From assembly GCA_002348605.1 (NCBI GenBank), contig DEBQ01000002.1:62001-126000 (forward strand): 64,000 nt of DNA, in the 5' to 3' direction. Made by a program: the position numbers and the translations under genes. Of this stretch, positions 22,707 through 31,957 are shown one piece after another (positions within the stretch are counted from its first letter, which is position 1; each line of letters begins with the position of its first letter). This DNA comes from Candidatus Saccharibacteria bacterium UBA2952 (GTDB lineage Bacteria > Patescibacteriota > Saccharimonadia > Saccharimonadales > Saccharimonadaceae). The notes beneath the pieces were generated by a model. That model made no database searches, had not been told where the DNA came from, and saw only the letters and a program-made list of their open reading frames with translations.

Positions 22707-25199
22707 ATGCGAGTAAGTCTGAACGAAATCAAACAATATATTGATGGTGAGTTGCCGCCCGTTGATGAGTTGGTAAAACGCATCAACGAACAACTTGGCG
22801 GTGTCGAAGATGTCATAGACTTCGGTGATATATACAAAGACGCCGTAATCGTAAGAGTCGTGTCGTGCGAAAAGCACCCGAACGCCGATAAACTCCACGT
22901 ATGTCTCATAGATGACAATGGTGTCGTTAAGGACGTTGAACGTGGTAATGATGGTTTGGTAAAAGTTGTTTGTGGCGCGCCAAACGTTCATGCTGGCATG
23001 TTGGCTATATGGTTGCCGCCACGAGCAGTCGTGCCTTCGACGTATCACGACGATGAGCCATTTGTGCTAGGTGCGCGCGAACTGCGCGGAGAAATGAGTA
23101 ATGGTATGCTTGCTAGCCCGAAAGAGCTTGGACTCGGCGACAGCCATGAAGGAATTCTTGAATTAGACGCGAACGAATGGAAGCCGATTAGCGTTGAAAT
23201 AAAAGCCGGTACATCGTTTGCTACCGCATATGGTTTAGATGACCAAATTATCGACATTGAAAACAAGATGTTCACGCACCGGCCGGATCTATTTGGCCAA
23301 CTTGGCGTGGCTCGTGAAGTTGCCGGTATTACGGGAAAAACGTTCGTTAGCCCCAATTGGTATAAGGATTTTCCGAAATTCAACAAAGGCAGCGGTCTTG
23401 ACCTCACCATTTCAAACGACGCACAAGATGTAGTGCCGCGTTTCATGGCTGTCGCCATTAAAGATGTAAAGGTAAAGCCTAGCCCGACATGGCTGCAGGC
23501 CGAACTAGTGCGACTCGGCGGTAAACCCATCAACAACATCGTCGATGTTACGAACTATGTCATGCTCCTTACGGCCCAACCCACACACGCCTATGACTAC
23601 GACAAGCTGCGCGGCCACAAGCTAGGTGCACGACTTGCAAGAAACGGCGAAAAGGCCGAACTACTGAACGGTAAGACCTACGAACTAACTGAAAGCGATA
23701 TCGTTATCGTTGACGGTGAAGGCATTGTCGGACTCGGTGGGGTTATGGGTGGCGGCAATAGCGAGGTGTCGAATGATACGAAAAACATCGTACTCGAAGT
23801 TGCGAACTTCGACATGTACGCAATTCGAAAAAGCAGCATGCGACATGGACTATTCACCGACGCAGTCACCCGCTTTAACAAGGGACAGTCACCACTGCAA
23901 AACCCATACGTCTTGAATTTACTCCTAAAGTCGGTACTTGATGTTGCAGGCGGTGTGCAGGCATCGGAAGTCGAAGACAAGCATGACGAACTTAACGACG
24001 TACAATCCGTTAAGACGACACCAGAATTTATTAACTCCCGGCTCGGTTTGTCACTCGACGCGAAGGAAATTGAGACACTACTAAGCAACGTTGAATTCGC
24101 AGTTGATACTAACGACGGTGAGCGGTGGTTCAAAGCGCCATTTTGGCGGACCGACATAGAACTACCCGAAGATATTGTCGAAGAAGTTGGCCGACTGTAT
24201 GGGTTTGACAAGCTGCCGCGGGAGCTACCACAGCGATCAATTGAGCCTGCAACACTTGATTCTCGGCTTCAGGCAAAACGACTTATTCGTCGAAGCCTGA
24301 AACAGAGTGGTGCAAACGAAGTATTAACATATAGTTTCGTACACCGGAAGTTACTCGAAAAGGCCAACCAGGACGACAGTGAGGCGTTTGGCCTATCGAA
24401 CGCACTCAGTCCAGACCTTCAGTATTACCGGTTGAGTCTGCTGCCTAGCCTACTCGACAAGGTGCGTCCAAATATCAAAAACGGATTCGACGAATTCGTA
24501 CTTTACGAACTAGGCAAAGGACACAACAAGCGGAATGTCGATGAGCAAGGTTTGCCTAACGAAACGGAACTACTTGAATTGGTCTACGCGTCGAAGCAAA
24601 GTCACGATGGAGCACTGTTCTACAAGGTCCGCCGTATTATAGACCAGTTATGTAAAGACGCAGCCATTGAAGTCACCTACCAGCCGATAACAGAGTCACT
24701 GGATTATCCCGGGGCGTCAGTCTTTGAGCAATCACGTTCGGCATTCGTGATGACAAAGAACGGACAGACACTCGGCATTGTCGGCGAACTAAAACAATCG
24801 GTTCGCCAAGGTTTCAAGCTACCGGATACGGTAGCAGCTGCTAGTCTGAGCTTTGCCTCATTCCATGAAGCACTCGAAGCTGTGAGCAATACGTACCTGC
24901 CGCTTTCACGGTTTCCGGCCATCAGCCAAGACATATCATTGGTGGTTGCGAAAAATGTGTCGTATGCGGATGTATACGCATCTGCCCAAGAAGCTGTGAA
25001 ACAAGATAATGACGAATCACTGCAATTAACGTTGTCGCCGATTAGCATTTACCGTGCCGATGGAAGCGACACCAAGACGATTACGCTAAGACTACGCGCA
25101 GTCAGCTACGAGAAGACGCTTACTGATGACGACGTGAAGGTGTTGATCGAACGGATTAGCGAAGCGGCAAAACGTACTCATAAAGCTGAGACAATTTGA
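22707..25199 (+). CDS. pheT: Phenylalanine-tRNA ligase beta subunit
   Basis: Large subunit of the tRNA-Phe synthetase, 830 residues. It has the EMAP-like tRNA-binding domain (about 39-155, with HPNADKLHVC and VVCGAPNV), the B3/B4 editing domain (middle, with NIVDVTNYVML and THAYDYDKL), the B5 domain, the inactive synthetase-like core (DIVEEVGRLYGF), and a C-terminal anticodon-binding FDX-ACB domain (FPAISQDISLVV). Length is normal. TATAAT lies 10 nt before the ATG, so it can be transcribed apart from pheS. Confidence 0.97.
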   Translation: MRVSLNEIKQYIDGELPPVDELVKRINEQLGGVEDVIDFGDIYKDAVIVRVVSCEKHPNADKLHVCLIDDNGVVKDVERGNDGLVKVVCGAPNVHAGMLAIWLPPRAVVPSTYHDDEPFVLGARELRGEMSNGMLASPKELGLGDSHEGILELDANEWKPISVEIKAGTSFATAYGLDDQIIDIENKMFTHRPDLFGQLGVAREVAGITGKTFVSPNWYKDFPKFNKGSGLDLTISNDAQDVVPRFMAVAIKDVKVKPSPTWLQAELVRLGGKPINNIVDVTNYVMLLTAQPTHAYDYDKLRGHKLGARLARNGEKAELLNGKTYELTESDIVIVDGEGIVGLGGVMGGGNSEVSNDTKNIVLEVANFDMYAIRKSSMRHGLFTDAVTRFNKGQSPLQNPYVLNLLLKSVLDVAGGVQASEVEDKHDELNDVQSVKTTPEFINSRLGLSLDAKEIETLLSNVEFAVDTNDGERWFKAPFWRTDIELPEDIVEEVGRLYGFDKLPRELPQRSIEPATLDSRLQAKRLIRRSLKQSGANEVLTYSFVHRKLLEKANQDDSEAFGLSNALSPDLQYYRLSLLPSLLDKVRPNIKNGFDEFVLYELGKGHNKRNVDEQGLPNETELLELVYASKQSHDGALFYKVRRIIDQLCKDAAIEVTYQPITESLDYPGASVFEQSRSAFVMTKNGQTLGIVGELKQSVRQGFKLPDTVAAASLSFASFHEALEAVSNTYLPLSRFPAISQDISLVVAKNVSYADVYASAQEAVKQDNDESLQLTLSPISIYRADGSDTKTITLRLRAVSYEKTLTDDDVKVLIERISEAAKRTHKAETI

Positions 25200-25250
25200 T
25201 ATACTATTACAAGCAATAATAGTACTGCATTTAACGGGAATAGGGGAAGA

Positions 25251-25826
25251 ATGGCCACATCGACCGCCCAACGTACGGGCATTTGGATTATCGCGATTGT
25301 TTTAACTGTCGGCACATTAGCCGGCTTTATTGCCATGATATTGGCGCCAGAAAACGAAGCAAAGGACGCCGCGAAACAACAAGCGGAGTACGAGAAAATG
25401 GTAAAGCAGTACCAAGAGGAGCAGAAGAAAGCGAGCGAAGAAAACGCCAAAGCCAGCCAGCCGCTTGATGGTTATTCGGCTGCCGCCTTTGATGCTGCTA
25501 GTGTGAAAGAGCTTAAAGTTGAGACATTAGTCCAGGGTAACGGCGAAACGCTGAAAGCGGACTCGACCATTAGTGCTAATTATTTCGGCTGGACGAGTGA
25601 CGGCAAGATTTTTGACAGTTCCAAGAAAAACGGGACCACTACACCCGCGGAATTCAGTCTGACTGGTGTCATAAAAGGCTGGACCGAAGGTCTGACGGGC
25701 GTAAAAGTAGGCTCGACCGTACGCCTGACTATACCTGCCGACAAAGCATATGGTTCTACGGACCAGGGCAGTGGAACGCCGGTCGGGCCACTGCAGTTCA
25801 TCGTTGAAGTCAAGGAGTTGAAGTAA
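25251..25826 (+). CDS. FKBP-type peptidyl-prolyl isomerase, membrane anchored
   Basis: Exported folding helper of 191 residues. One N-terminal transmembrane segment (about 9-30), a charged coiled-coil linker (EYEKMVKQYQEEQKK), and an FKBP domain at about 85-191 with YFGWTSDGKIFDSS, VIKGWTEGLTGVKVGS and IPADKAYG. The active-site aromatic residues look kept. AGGGGAAGA precedes the ATG. It lies 2 bp before the thioredoxin reductase gene, forming a two-gene protein-quality unit. Confidence 0.93.
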   Translation: MATSTAQRTGIWIIAIVLTVGTLAGFIAMILAPENEAKDAAKQQAEYEKMVKQYQEEQKKASEENAKASQPLDGYSAAAFDAASVKELKVETLVQGNGETLKADSTISANYFGWTSDGKIFDSSKKNGTTTPAEFSLTGVIKGWTEGLTGVKVGSTVRLTIPADKAYGSTDQGSGTPVGPLQFIVEVKELK

Positions 25827-25828
25827 TT

Positions 25829-26800
25829 ATGAGTGGTTCTGCTATTCGCGACGTCGTAATGATAGGAGCAGGTCCGAGTGCTCTTGCCGCAGCCGTATAC
25901 ACGACGCGGGAGAACATTGATACCGTACTGTACGAAAAGGGTGTCATTGGTGGTATGGCAGCGATTACCGACAAAGTCGACAATTATCCTGGTTTCCCTG
26001 AGGGAATTGAAGGTATGAAACTGGCCGGTCAGCTTGAAGCCCAGGCTGAGCGCTTTGGCGCGCAGATTGAGCTTGGCGAGGTGTCAGAAATTAAAGACAA
26101 TGGTGACACAAAAACAGTCATTGTTGACGGGCAGCCAGTCGAGGCTCGTGCCGTGCTAATAGCAACCGGTAGCGACTACAACAAAATCGGCGTACCTGGT
26201 GAGGCCGAATATTACGGTCGTGGCGTGCATTACTGTGCGACATGCGATGGTGCGTTCTATCGTGACAAGCGCCTGGTAGTCATTGGCGGAGGAAATTCGG
26301 CTTTTCAGGAAGCGATCTTTCTGACGCGCTTTACCTCACACATAGACCTGCTGGTTCGAAGCACGGTAAAAGCTAGTCAAGTGCTGCAGGACGAAATGCA
26401 GAAGCACGTAGATGCCGGACAAATCACGATTCACTTGAACACCCAGACCTCCGAAATCGCCGCAACCGACGGTAAAGTTAGCTCGGTCAAGGCTGTTAAA
26501 GATGGCCAGCCGGTCGAATTTGAAACCGACGGCGTATTCGTGTTCGTGGGACTTAATCCGAACACGCAGTTCTTAAAGGATTCTGCAATTGAACTAGACG
26601 AAAACCGCCTGATTAAAACAGACCTAAACCTTCAAACGTCTATGAAAGGTGTATTCGCGAGCGGCGACGTCCGAAGTGGAGCAACTATGCAGATTGCCAG
26701 TGCGGTCGGTGAAGGCGCCAGCGCGGCACTTGCAATACGGGAGTACCTAGACGGTCTTAGGCAACATGTTCCCGAAAGAATGCTTCCAACTGCCGAATAA
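25829..26800 (+). CDS. trxB: Thioredoxin reductase
   Basis: NADPH-dependent flavoenzyme that keeps thioredoxin reduced, 323 residues. FAD-binding GAGPSALAAAVY is at the N-terminus, the redox-active pair is CATC near 139-142, the NADPH-binding motif is GGGNSAFQEA, and the C-terminal FAD motif is FASGDVRSG. AAGGAG lies before the ATG and just two bases separate it from the FKBP gene. Its 3' end overlaps the convergent phospholipase D-like gene by 44 bp. Confidence 0.95.
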   Translation: MSGSAIRDVVMIGAGPSALAAAVYTTRENIDTVLYEKGVIGGMAAITDKVDNYPGFPEGIEGMKLAGQLEAQAERFGAQIELGEVSEIKDNGDTKTVIVDGQPVEARAVLIATGSDYNKIGVPGEAEYYGRGVHYCATCDGAFYRDKRLVVIGGGNSAFQEAIFLTRFTSHIDLLVRSTVKASQVLQDEMQKHVDAGQITIHLNTQTSEIAATDGKVSSVKAVKDGQPVEFETDGVFVFVGLNPNTQFLKDSAIELDENRLIKTDLNLQTSMKGVFASGDVRSGATMQIASAVGEGASAALAIREYLDGLRQHVPERMLPTAE

Positions 26801-27743
26801 TCTTCGGGTCAGCAGTTTCGAGGGCAATTTCGCGGGTACCAAGTAGCACGCCGCCGTATACAAAATTGTGTGAACCGCTGAGCGCGATCTTGTGTCCGTC
26901 CGGCATAGTGAAAATCATGAACTTGGCGTGTAGGTAACGGTTTCGTGTGTACAGCGTCTTATGGTTCGAGAAAAACATACCGACCGAAATGACCATCTTG
27001 TTCAGTGGACCAGCTAGGTGTGGCGGGTTGAAATATAGTCGCGACGGCTTGGTCTTAATAACACGACTAAGTTTTCCGGTAGGACAGTACTGTGAAACCA
27101 GTAAAATGTCAGATGCCTCTTTTGCAAGTTCGACGGCACGGCGGTAAATAATCGAATCGCCCTGGAACCCACCATCGGTCAAGACCGTGTGTTTACCGTA
27201 TGAGAATTTATGGCTGCGATACGCGAAATGGCTGCGGTCGGCCTTGGTGATTTGGTTAAATTCATGCACTAAGTCGTCCGCTAGACGGTCGTCTTCGCAG
27301 CGGAACATATAATCAACGTTTCCGGTGATGTCTTTGCCATACAGATTGACACCGCCGAATGAAAAAACAGTGTCGTCGACGACCAGACATTTTATATGAG
27401 TGCGTCCGGTCACTGGCGTCGTACTAAAGCGGCCGAGCCAATTGAACGTCACTCCTTTTTTTGTAAGTTCGCGTACGACTTTTGTGGTGGCGCGTGATTT
27501 TTCCTTGAAGAACTTGAACGGAACGAAATGCCCACCCAGTTCGCCATACGTAAACGTGTCGGCGGCTATTTGAACACTGACGCCGCGACCAGCTGCGGCT
27601 TCAAGTGCATCGACAAAATCGTCGGTCACATCGTCGTCGGTGAACATAAGAGACATAAAGATAACTCGGTGTTCGGCTTTTTCAATCGCCTTAATCGCAG
27701 CTCGTATGTAGTCGGGCGTAATTAGCAGTTTCGGGGAAGACAT
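26757..27743 (-). CDS. Phospholipase D-like protein (two HKD motifs)
   Basis: Member of the PLD superfamily, 328 residues, with two half-sites: HIKCLVVDDTVFSFGG and HAKFMIFTMPDGHKIALSGS. The family includes cardiolipin synthase-like enzymes and nucleases; the lack of strong transmembrane helices favours a soluble enzyme. ATG 27743 was chosen because TATAAT ends 6 nt before it; the longer frame to 27842 overlaps the divergent pyrophosphatase gene. Its last 44 bases overlap trxB on the other strand. Confidence 0.85.
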   Translation of the reverse strand: MSSPKLLITPDYIRAAIKAIEKAEHRVIFMSLMFTDDDVTDDFVDALEAAAGRGVSVQIAADTFTYGELGGHFVPFKFFKEKSRATTKVVRELTKKGVTFNWLGRFSTTPVTGRTHIKCLVVDDTVFSFGGVNLYGKDITGNVDYMFRCEDDRLADDLVHEFNQITKADRSHFAYRSHKFSYGKHTVLTDGGFQGDSIIYRRAVELAKEASDILLVSQYCPTGKLSRVIKTKPSRLYFNPPHLAGPLNKMVISVGMFFSNHKTLYTRNRYLHAKFMIFTMPDGHKIALSGSHNFVYGGVLLGTREIALETADPKIIRQLEAFFREHVA

Positions 27744-27824
27744 GGCCTTATTATACGACACGGATTGTTTTGCTATACTTTTAATAAGAGAGTTCACTTG
27801 TAACACGAAAGAAGGAGACGAACT

Positions 27825-28352
27825 GTGGCCGATTTTAACCAAGTATTAACCCCAGGTGATGTAGATAACGGATTGGTAAATACCGTCGTAGAGATTCCTG
27901 AAGGCTCACGCCTAAAGGTCGAATGGGACCGCGAGCATGCAGCCTTCATGTTAGACCGTGTTGAGCCAGCTATTTTTGCCAAGCCATGTAATTACGGTTT
28001 CATACCGCAGACGCTCGATGAAGATGGCGACGAACTGGATACGCTCATTCTTTGTCCTGAGCCGTTGCCAACCGGTGTGTGGCTAGAGGCAAAAATTGTC
28101 GGTGTCATGAAATTCGAAGACGACGGTGAAGTCGACGACAAGGTAGTCGTCGTGCCTGCTGACAACCGAGACCAAGGCGATTGGATTAAGTCTATAGATG
28201 ACGATCCTGTGCTTAAGCAAAAATTAGAGCATCACTTTACGCATTACAAAGACCTGAAAAAACCAGGAAGCACTATTGTAAAAGGCTGGGGCGACGTTGA
28301 AGAAGCCAAGGCGATTATAAAATCTTGTATTGAGCGTTGGAATAATAAGTAG
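27825..28352 (+). CDS. ppa: Inorganic pyrophosphatase, family I
   Basis: Soluble magnesium-dependent enzyme that splits pyrophosphate, 175 residues. The family signature is DEDGDELDTLIL (about 65-76) with its three Asp; other active-site parts are YGFIPQTL, KVVVVPADNRD and FFTHYKDLK-like HFTHYKDLKKPG. GTG 27825 is preceded by AAGGAG. The promoter TATACT is about 45 nt upstream. It is followed after 3 bp by a NUDIX gene, which makes sense because both clean up phosphate by-products. Confidence 0.96.
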   Translation: MADFNQVLTPGDVDNGLVNTVVEIPEGSRLKVEWDREHAAFMLDRVEPAIFAKPCNYGFIPQTLDEDGDELDTLILCPEPLPTGVWLEAKIVGVMKFEDDGEVDDKVVVVPADNRDQGDWIKSIDDDPVLKQKLEHHFTHYKDLKKPGSTIVKGWGDVEEAKAIIKSCIERWNNK

Positions 28353-28355
28353 GAC

Positions 28356-28763
28356 ATGGTAGTCAAACACAGCGCAAAATTACTCTTACTCGATTCTGAA
28401 AACAATGCGCTGATTCTGAGGCGGAGCGAATCTCATCCGCACATTCCTTTGACCTCGGACTTACCTGGCGGCGAAATCGAATCCGGTGAAACTCCGGCGG
28501 TAGCAGCGTGCCGCGAAACGTTTGAAGAAACCGGAATTAATTTGGAAGAGTCGGTGATGCGTCAAATAGGAAAGCGCCAATTTAAAGCATTTGGCCGAGA
28601 ATATGACTTATATCTCTTTGTGGCAAAGGTGTCAGAGCGTCCAGACGTAAAAATTAGCTGGGAACACGACCAATACTCGTGGATTCCGCTCGACGAAGTT
28701 CAGAATCTCGATGACGGATTCCAGCCGCTTGTGACGGACTACCTTAAGACCAACCGTGCTTAA
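28356..28763 (+). CDS. NUDIX hydrolase
   Basis: Small pyrophosphohydrolase of 135 residues with an intact Nudix box GGEIESGETPAVAACRETFEETGI (positions about 41-64; G-x5-E-x7-REx2EE-x-G). Substrate cannot be told; oxidised nucleotides, NDP-sugars or RNA caps are the usual options. It follows ppa directly and its TAA stop shares four bases (TTAA) with the stop of the convergent RelA/SpoT gene. Confidence 0.9.
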   Translation: MVVKHSAKLLLLDSENNALILRRSESHPHIPLTSDLPGGEIESGETPAVAACRETFEETGINLEESVMRQIGKRQFKAFGREYDLYLFVAKVSERPDVKISWEHDQYSWIPLDEVQNLDDGFQPLVTDYLKTNRA

Positions 28764-30307
28764 GAGGGGGTTTTCCGACGTCGGCGTGCTTTTTCACGCA
28801 TAATTGCTGCGGCGTTGGTTAAAGATTCAATCAACCCTAATTGTTTCAGCTGGGAACGTAGCTTTTCTTTGGCGTGAGATGTCTTAACGAGGTCTAGCCA
28901 AGCACGTTTTGCCTGCGGCATCTTTTTGGTGATGACCTCAACCATGTCACCGTTTTCGAGTGGTTTGTCGAACGGATGAATCTTACCGTTAACCTTAAAG
29001 CTCGCCGCGTATTTGCCAATGTCGGAGTGAATAAGGTACGCGAAGTCGAGAGGCAGGGCTCCGTGCGGCAGGTTATAAATATCACCTTTCGGTGAATAGA
29101 TGAACATGCGTCGGCCAAACAAGTCGATATCAAGTTGCTCACGAGGCACGTCCTCGCCACGGCGCAATTTACCGGCGATTTCTTGTAACTGGGTTATCCA
29201 TTGTAATTGGCTAGGCAGTTTTTCAAGATGGCCTTTCTTTTTGGTGTAGGTGTTGGCAGTTTTTTGCTCGTGGTAATGAAAGCTCGCGGCCAGCCCACCC
29301 TCGGCGTATTGGTGCATAGCGTGGGAACGTACTTGAAACTCAACAATCTGCTCATTCGGCGTTATGACAGTCGTGTGCAGACTTTGGTAACCGTTCGTTT
29401 TTGGCACGGCAATATAGTCTTTAATACGGTGGATCATCGGTTGGTACATACCGTGCAATATCCCGAGCGTGCGGTAGCATTCGTGCTTGTTCTTCACGAT
29501 GATACGCAGCGCCATAAGATCGTAAATATCGTCTATATTACCATCTGTCTTCTGTAATTTACGCCATAGAGAATAGACACTTTTTACTCGGCCGTTGATT
29601 TCGAACTCCACGCCTTCTTCGGTTAAGCGCTTTTCGACTTCCTCGCGGATCTTACCAAGCTTACGGGTGCTTTTACCAAGCCGCTTTTTTAACATGTTCT
29701 GGGTGCGAGTGAATTCCTTCGGGTCGACGTAGCGGAATGCAAGCTCTTCAATTTGCATACGCGGTCCACCCATACCAAACCGGTCGGCCATAGGAGCGAA
29801 GACTTCTAGGCTTTCGCGGGCGATCTTGACCTGCTTTTCTTTCGACATATATTCCAGCGTCTGCAGGTTATGCAGGCGGTCGGCAATTTTAATGATAATC
29901 ACGCGTACGTCGCGGCCAATGGCGATGAGCAACTTTGACAGGTTGTCTTTGGTTTGTGGCAAATAACTTTCGAGGTCGCGCATGCCACTTCGGGCTTGGC
30001 CGACTTTGGTCACACCGTCTACCAGGAATGCAACATCCTGCCCAAAGAGCGTTTCGATACGCTCAAGCGTCAGGTCGGTATCTTCGACAGTGTCGTGGAG
30101 GATACCCGCCAGAACAGAATCGATGTCCATTTCCCAGTCGATAAGCAGCTTGGCAACAGCTAGCGGGTGGACAATGTACGGCTCTCCGCTACGGCGTTTC
30201 TGACCTTTATGCGCTTCGGTTGTGACATCAATGGCATGCTCCAGTTCGAGCAGTTGCTCTTCTGGGTAATGCGGCCGGGCCGCCCCTATGACATCACGCT
30301 TTTTCAT
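28760..30307 (-). CDS. rel: RelA/SpoT-family (p)ppGpp synthetase/hydrolase
   Basis: Stringent-response enzyme of 515 residues. The HD hydrolase domain is at about 20-180 with HDTVEDTDL and intact His-Asp; the synthetase domain lies at about 235-350 (RVKSVYSLWRK, RIKDYIAVPKTNGYQSLH); a TGS domain is at about 398-458. It stops soon after, without the helical, zinc-finger and ACT domains of full-length Rel (about 700-740 residues), so ribosome control is probably reduced. Both catalytic domains look competent. TATACT ends 6 nt before the ATG. Confidence 0.94.
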   Translation of the reverse strand: MKKRDVIGAARPHYPEEQLLELEHAIDVTTEAHKGQKRRSGEPYIVHPLAVAKLLIDWEMDIDSVLAGILHDTVEDTDLTLERIETLFGQDVAFLVDGVTKVGQARSGMRDLESYLPQTKDNLSKLLIAIGRDVRVIIIKIADRLHNLQTLEYMSKEKQVKIARESLEVFAPMADRFGMGGPRMQIEELAFRYVDPKEFTRTQNMLKKRLGKSTRKLGKIREEVEKRLTEEGVEFEINGRVKSVYSLWRKLQKTDGNIDDIYDLMALRIIVKNKHECYRTLGILHGMYQPMIHRIKDYIAVPKTNGYQSLHTTVITPNEQIVEFQVRSHAMHQYAEGGLAASFHYHEQKTANTYTKKKGHLEKLPSQLQWITQLQEIAGKLRRGEDVPREQLDIDLFGRRMFIYSPKGDIYNLPHGALPLDFAYLIHSDIGKYAASFKVNGKIHPFDKPLENGDMVEVITKKMPQAKRAWLDLVKTSHAKEKLRSQLKQLGLIESLTNAAAIMREKARRRRKTPS

Positions 30308-30410
30308 AATTGTAGTATAGCGCAGTCGCTACCTCTTAAAATATTTTTCGGTACTGGTGTATAATCATAAGCAAGTTAACCATACTGATTTTTATAGGAG
30401 TGGGCAGTAC

Positions 30411-31427
30411 ATGAGCAAGACCAAAATCGCCATCAACGGCTTCGGCCGAATCGGCCGTAACGCATTCAAGATCGCATTTGAACGCACCGACCTTGAAATC
30501 GTGGCTATTAACGACCTGACCGACAACGCCACGCTAGCGTACCTTTTAAAGCATGACAGTAATTATGGAACGTACGGCCACGATGTGTCATCGGACGACC
30601 AAGGAATTGTTGTAAACGGACAGCACATTAAGGTGCTAGCCGAAAAAGACCCAGCTGCTCTGCCATGGAAAGACCTTGGCGTCGAGCTTGTCATTGAATC
30701 AACAGGTTTCTTTACCGACAAGGAAGGTGCGTCAAAGCACGTACAGGCCGGCGCTAAGCGCGTCGTTATTTCGGGTCCGACCAAGTCCGACGGAGTCGAC
30801 ACTATCGTACTTGGTGCCAATGACGATAAGGTTGAAGGTTCGACAGAAGTTATTTCAAACGCCAGTTGTACGACCAACTCGTTGGGCGCTGTCATGGCTA
30901 TTCTGGACAGCGAATTCGGGGTTGAAAAGTCAATGCTCACAACCATTCACAGTTACACCGCCAGCCAAAAGTTACAGGACGCACCAAGCAAGGACCTGCG
31001 TGAAGGCCGTAACGCTGCCGAAAACATCGTGCCTACCACAACCGGTGCCGCGATTGCCGTTACGAAGACTCTGCCACAACTTGAAGGCAAGTTCGATGGA
31101 CTCAGCGTACGCGTACCAACACCTGTGGTATCTATTAGCGATGTCACTGCGCTGCTTTCGAAAGATGTGACGGTCGAAGAAGTGAACGAAGTATTCAAAA
31201 AAGCTGCCGACCAACCATACTACCAGGGAATTCTTGGCGTATCTGAAGAGCCGCTCGTGTCGAGCGACTACATTGGTAATAGTAATTCCGGAACGGTCGA
31301 CCTGCCACTTACCAAAGTCGTTGGCGGTAACCTTGTAAAAGTCATGGTCTGGTACGACAACGAGTGGGGGTATAGTAACCGACTTGTTGAACTAGCAGCC
31401 GACGTCGCGAAGAACTTAAACAAATAA
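30411..31427 (+). CDS. gap: Glyceraldehyde-3-phosphate dehydrogenase, type I
   Basis: Glycolytic enzyme of 338 residues. NAD-binding INGFGRIGRNAF at the N-terminus, catalytic Cys near 153 in SNASCTTNSLG, and the C-terminal WYDNEWGYSNR. TAGGAG precedes ATG 30411; TATAAT about 50 nt upstream (30360) gives a normal leader, unlike most first genes here. It is divergent from the RelA/SpoT gene and precedes the pentose phosphate genes after a GC-rich insertion on the other strand. Confidence 0.97.
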   Translation: MSKTKIAINGFGRIGRNAFKIAFERTDLEIVAINDLTDNATLAYLLKHDSNYGTYGHDVSSDDQGIVVNGQHIKVLAEKDPAALPWKDLGVELVIESTGFFTDKEGASKHVQAGAKRVVISGPTKSDGVDTIVLGANDDKVEGSTEVISNASCTTNSLGAVMAILDSEFGVEKSMLTTIHSYTASQKLQDAPSKDLREGRNAAENIVPTTTGAAIAVTKTLPQLEGKFDGLSVRVPTPVVSISDVTALLSKDVTVEEVNEVFKKAADQPYYQGILGVSEEPLVSSDYIGNSNSGTVDLPLTKVVGGNLVKVMVWYDNEWGYSNRLVELAADVAKNLNK

Positions 31428-31446
31428 AAAAACCACCCATGGTGGT
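31426..31446. terminator. Terminator between gap and GC-rich gene
   Basis: ACCACC/GGTGGT stem with a CAT loop. Read on the minus strand it is followed by seven T, so it is a rho-independent terminator for the GC-rich gene; for gap the hairpin follows the stop immediately. Confidence 0.7.
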
Positions 31447-31456
31447 AATTGTGCTG

Positions 31457-31486
31457 GCTGACCGGGAGACGAATCTCCCGGTCAGC
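31457..31486. repeat. 13-bp perfect hairpin behind the GC-rich gene
   Basis: GCTGACCGGGAGA and its exact complement around CGAA, ending 6 bases beyond the TGA of the minus-strand gene. It has no T-run of its own, like the I-shaped terminators of high-GC actinobacteria. Confidence 0.8.
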
Positions 31487-31492
31487 TGCACC

Positions 31493-31825
31493 TCAGCGTC
31501 GGCGGTACACGGGAACGCGTCGGGAGCGTTCCTTGTCGATCCGGTCGGCCAGGTCCTTGAACGACCAGGCGATCCCGATGACGTTGTAGATTGCCGCCGG
31601 AACGTAGACGAAGCCGATCGGCCAGTCGTAGTTGCTCCACCACTCCGGGTAGTGCAGGTAGGAGTAGTAGGCGGTACCGGCGTGGACGCCGATGGCCAGC
31701 ATGATGCCGACCGAACCGACGAAGTAGCGGGTGTACTTGTCGACGTAAATCGCTGCCCACAGGGCGACGACTGCCGGCAGGGCGAGCGTCGCGATGAACA
31801 GGCCGAAGATGACGTAGCTGGGCAT
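31493..31825 (-). CDS. GC-rich hypothetical membrane protein, probably acquired
   Basis: A 110-residue protein with three or four hydrophobic helices (about 3-25, 35-55, 72-90) and a basic end (KERSRRVPVYRRR). Third codon positions are almost all G or C, which differs sharply from every neighbour. AAAGGGG is the ribosome site before ATG 31825. It has its own consensus promoter (31887-31915), a leader hairpin and a strong terminator hairpin, so it forms a self-contained cassette inserted between gap and rpiB. I recognise no family; aromatic residues (YLHYPEWWSNYDW) suggest a membrane-surface loop. Transfer from a high-GC bacterium, perhaps an actinobacterial host, is inference. Confidence 0.75.
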   Translation of the reverse strand: MPSYVIFGLFIATLALPAVVALWAAIYVDKYTRYFVGSVGIMLAIGVHAGTAYYSYLHYPEWWSNYDWPIGFVYVPAAIYNVIGIAWSFKDLADRIDKERSRRVPVYRRR

Positions 31826-31839
31826 GATAGCCCCTTTCT

Positions 31840-31857
31840 GAGGTGCGGGCGCACCTC
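31840..31857 (-). promoter_or_regulatory. Leader hairpin of GC-rich gene
   Basis: Perfect palindrome GAGGTGCG-GG-CGCACCTC in the 5' leader, between promoter and ribosome site. It may stabilise the mRNA or bind a regulator. Confidence 0.6.
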
Positions 31858-31886
31858 TACATAGTCGAGAGAAGCGCGTAAAGTAT

Positions 31887-31915
31887 ATTATAGCAAATAT
31901 TCAATAAATTGTCAA
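31887..31915 (-). promoter_or_regulatory. Consensus promoter of GC-rich gene
   Basis: Exact TTGACA (31915-31910) and TATAAT (31892-31887) with a 17-bp spacer on the minus strand, in an AT-rich segment. It is the only perfect sigma70-type promoter I found in the window. Confidence 0.85.
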
Positions 31916-31957
31916 TACCTTTACGCCTATTTCCATTACGCTTATACTTTAACCAGC

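Noticed and set aside
31439..31864. Long plus-strand frame opposite the GC-rich gene
   Set aside because: It is the antisense shadow produced by GC-rich codons; product is low-quality and the minus-strand gene has promoter, ribosome site and terminator.
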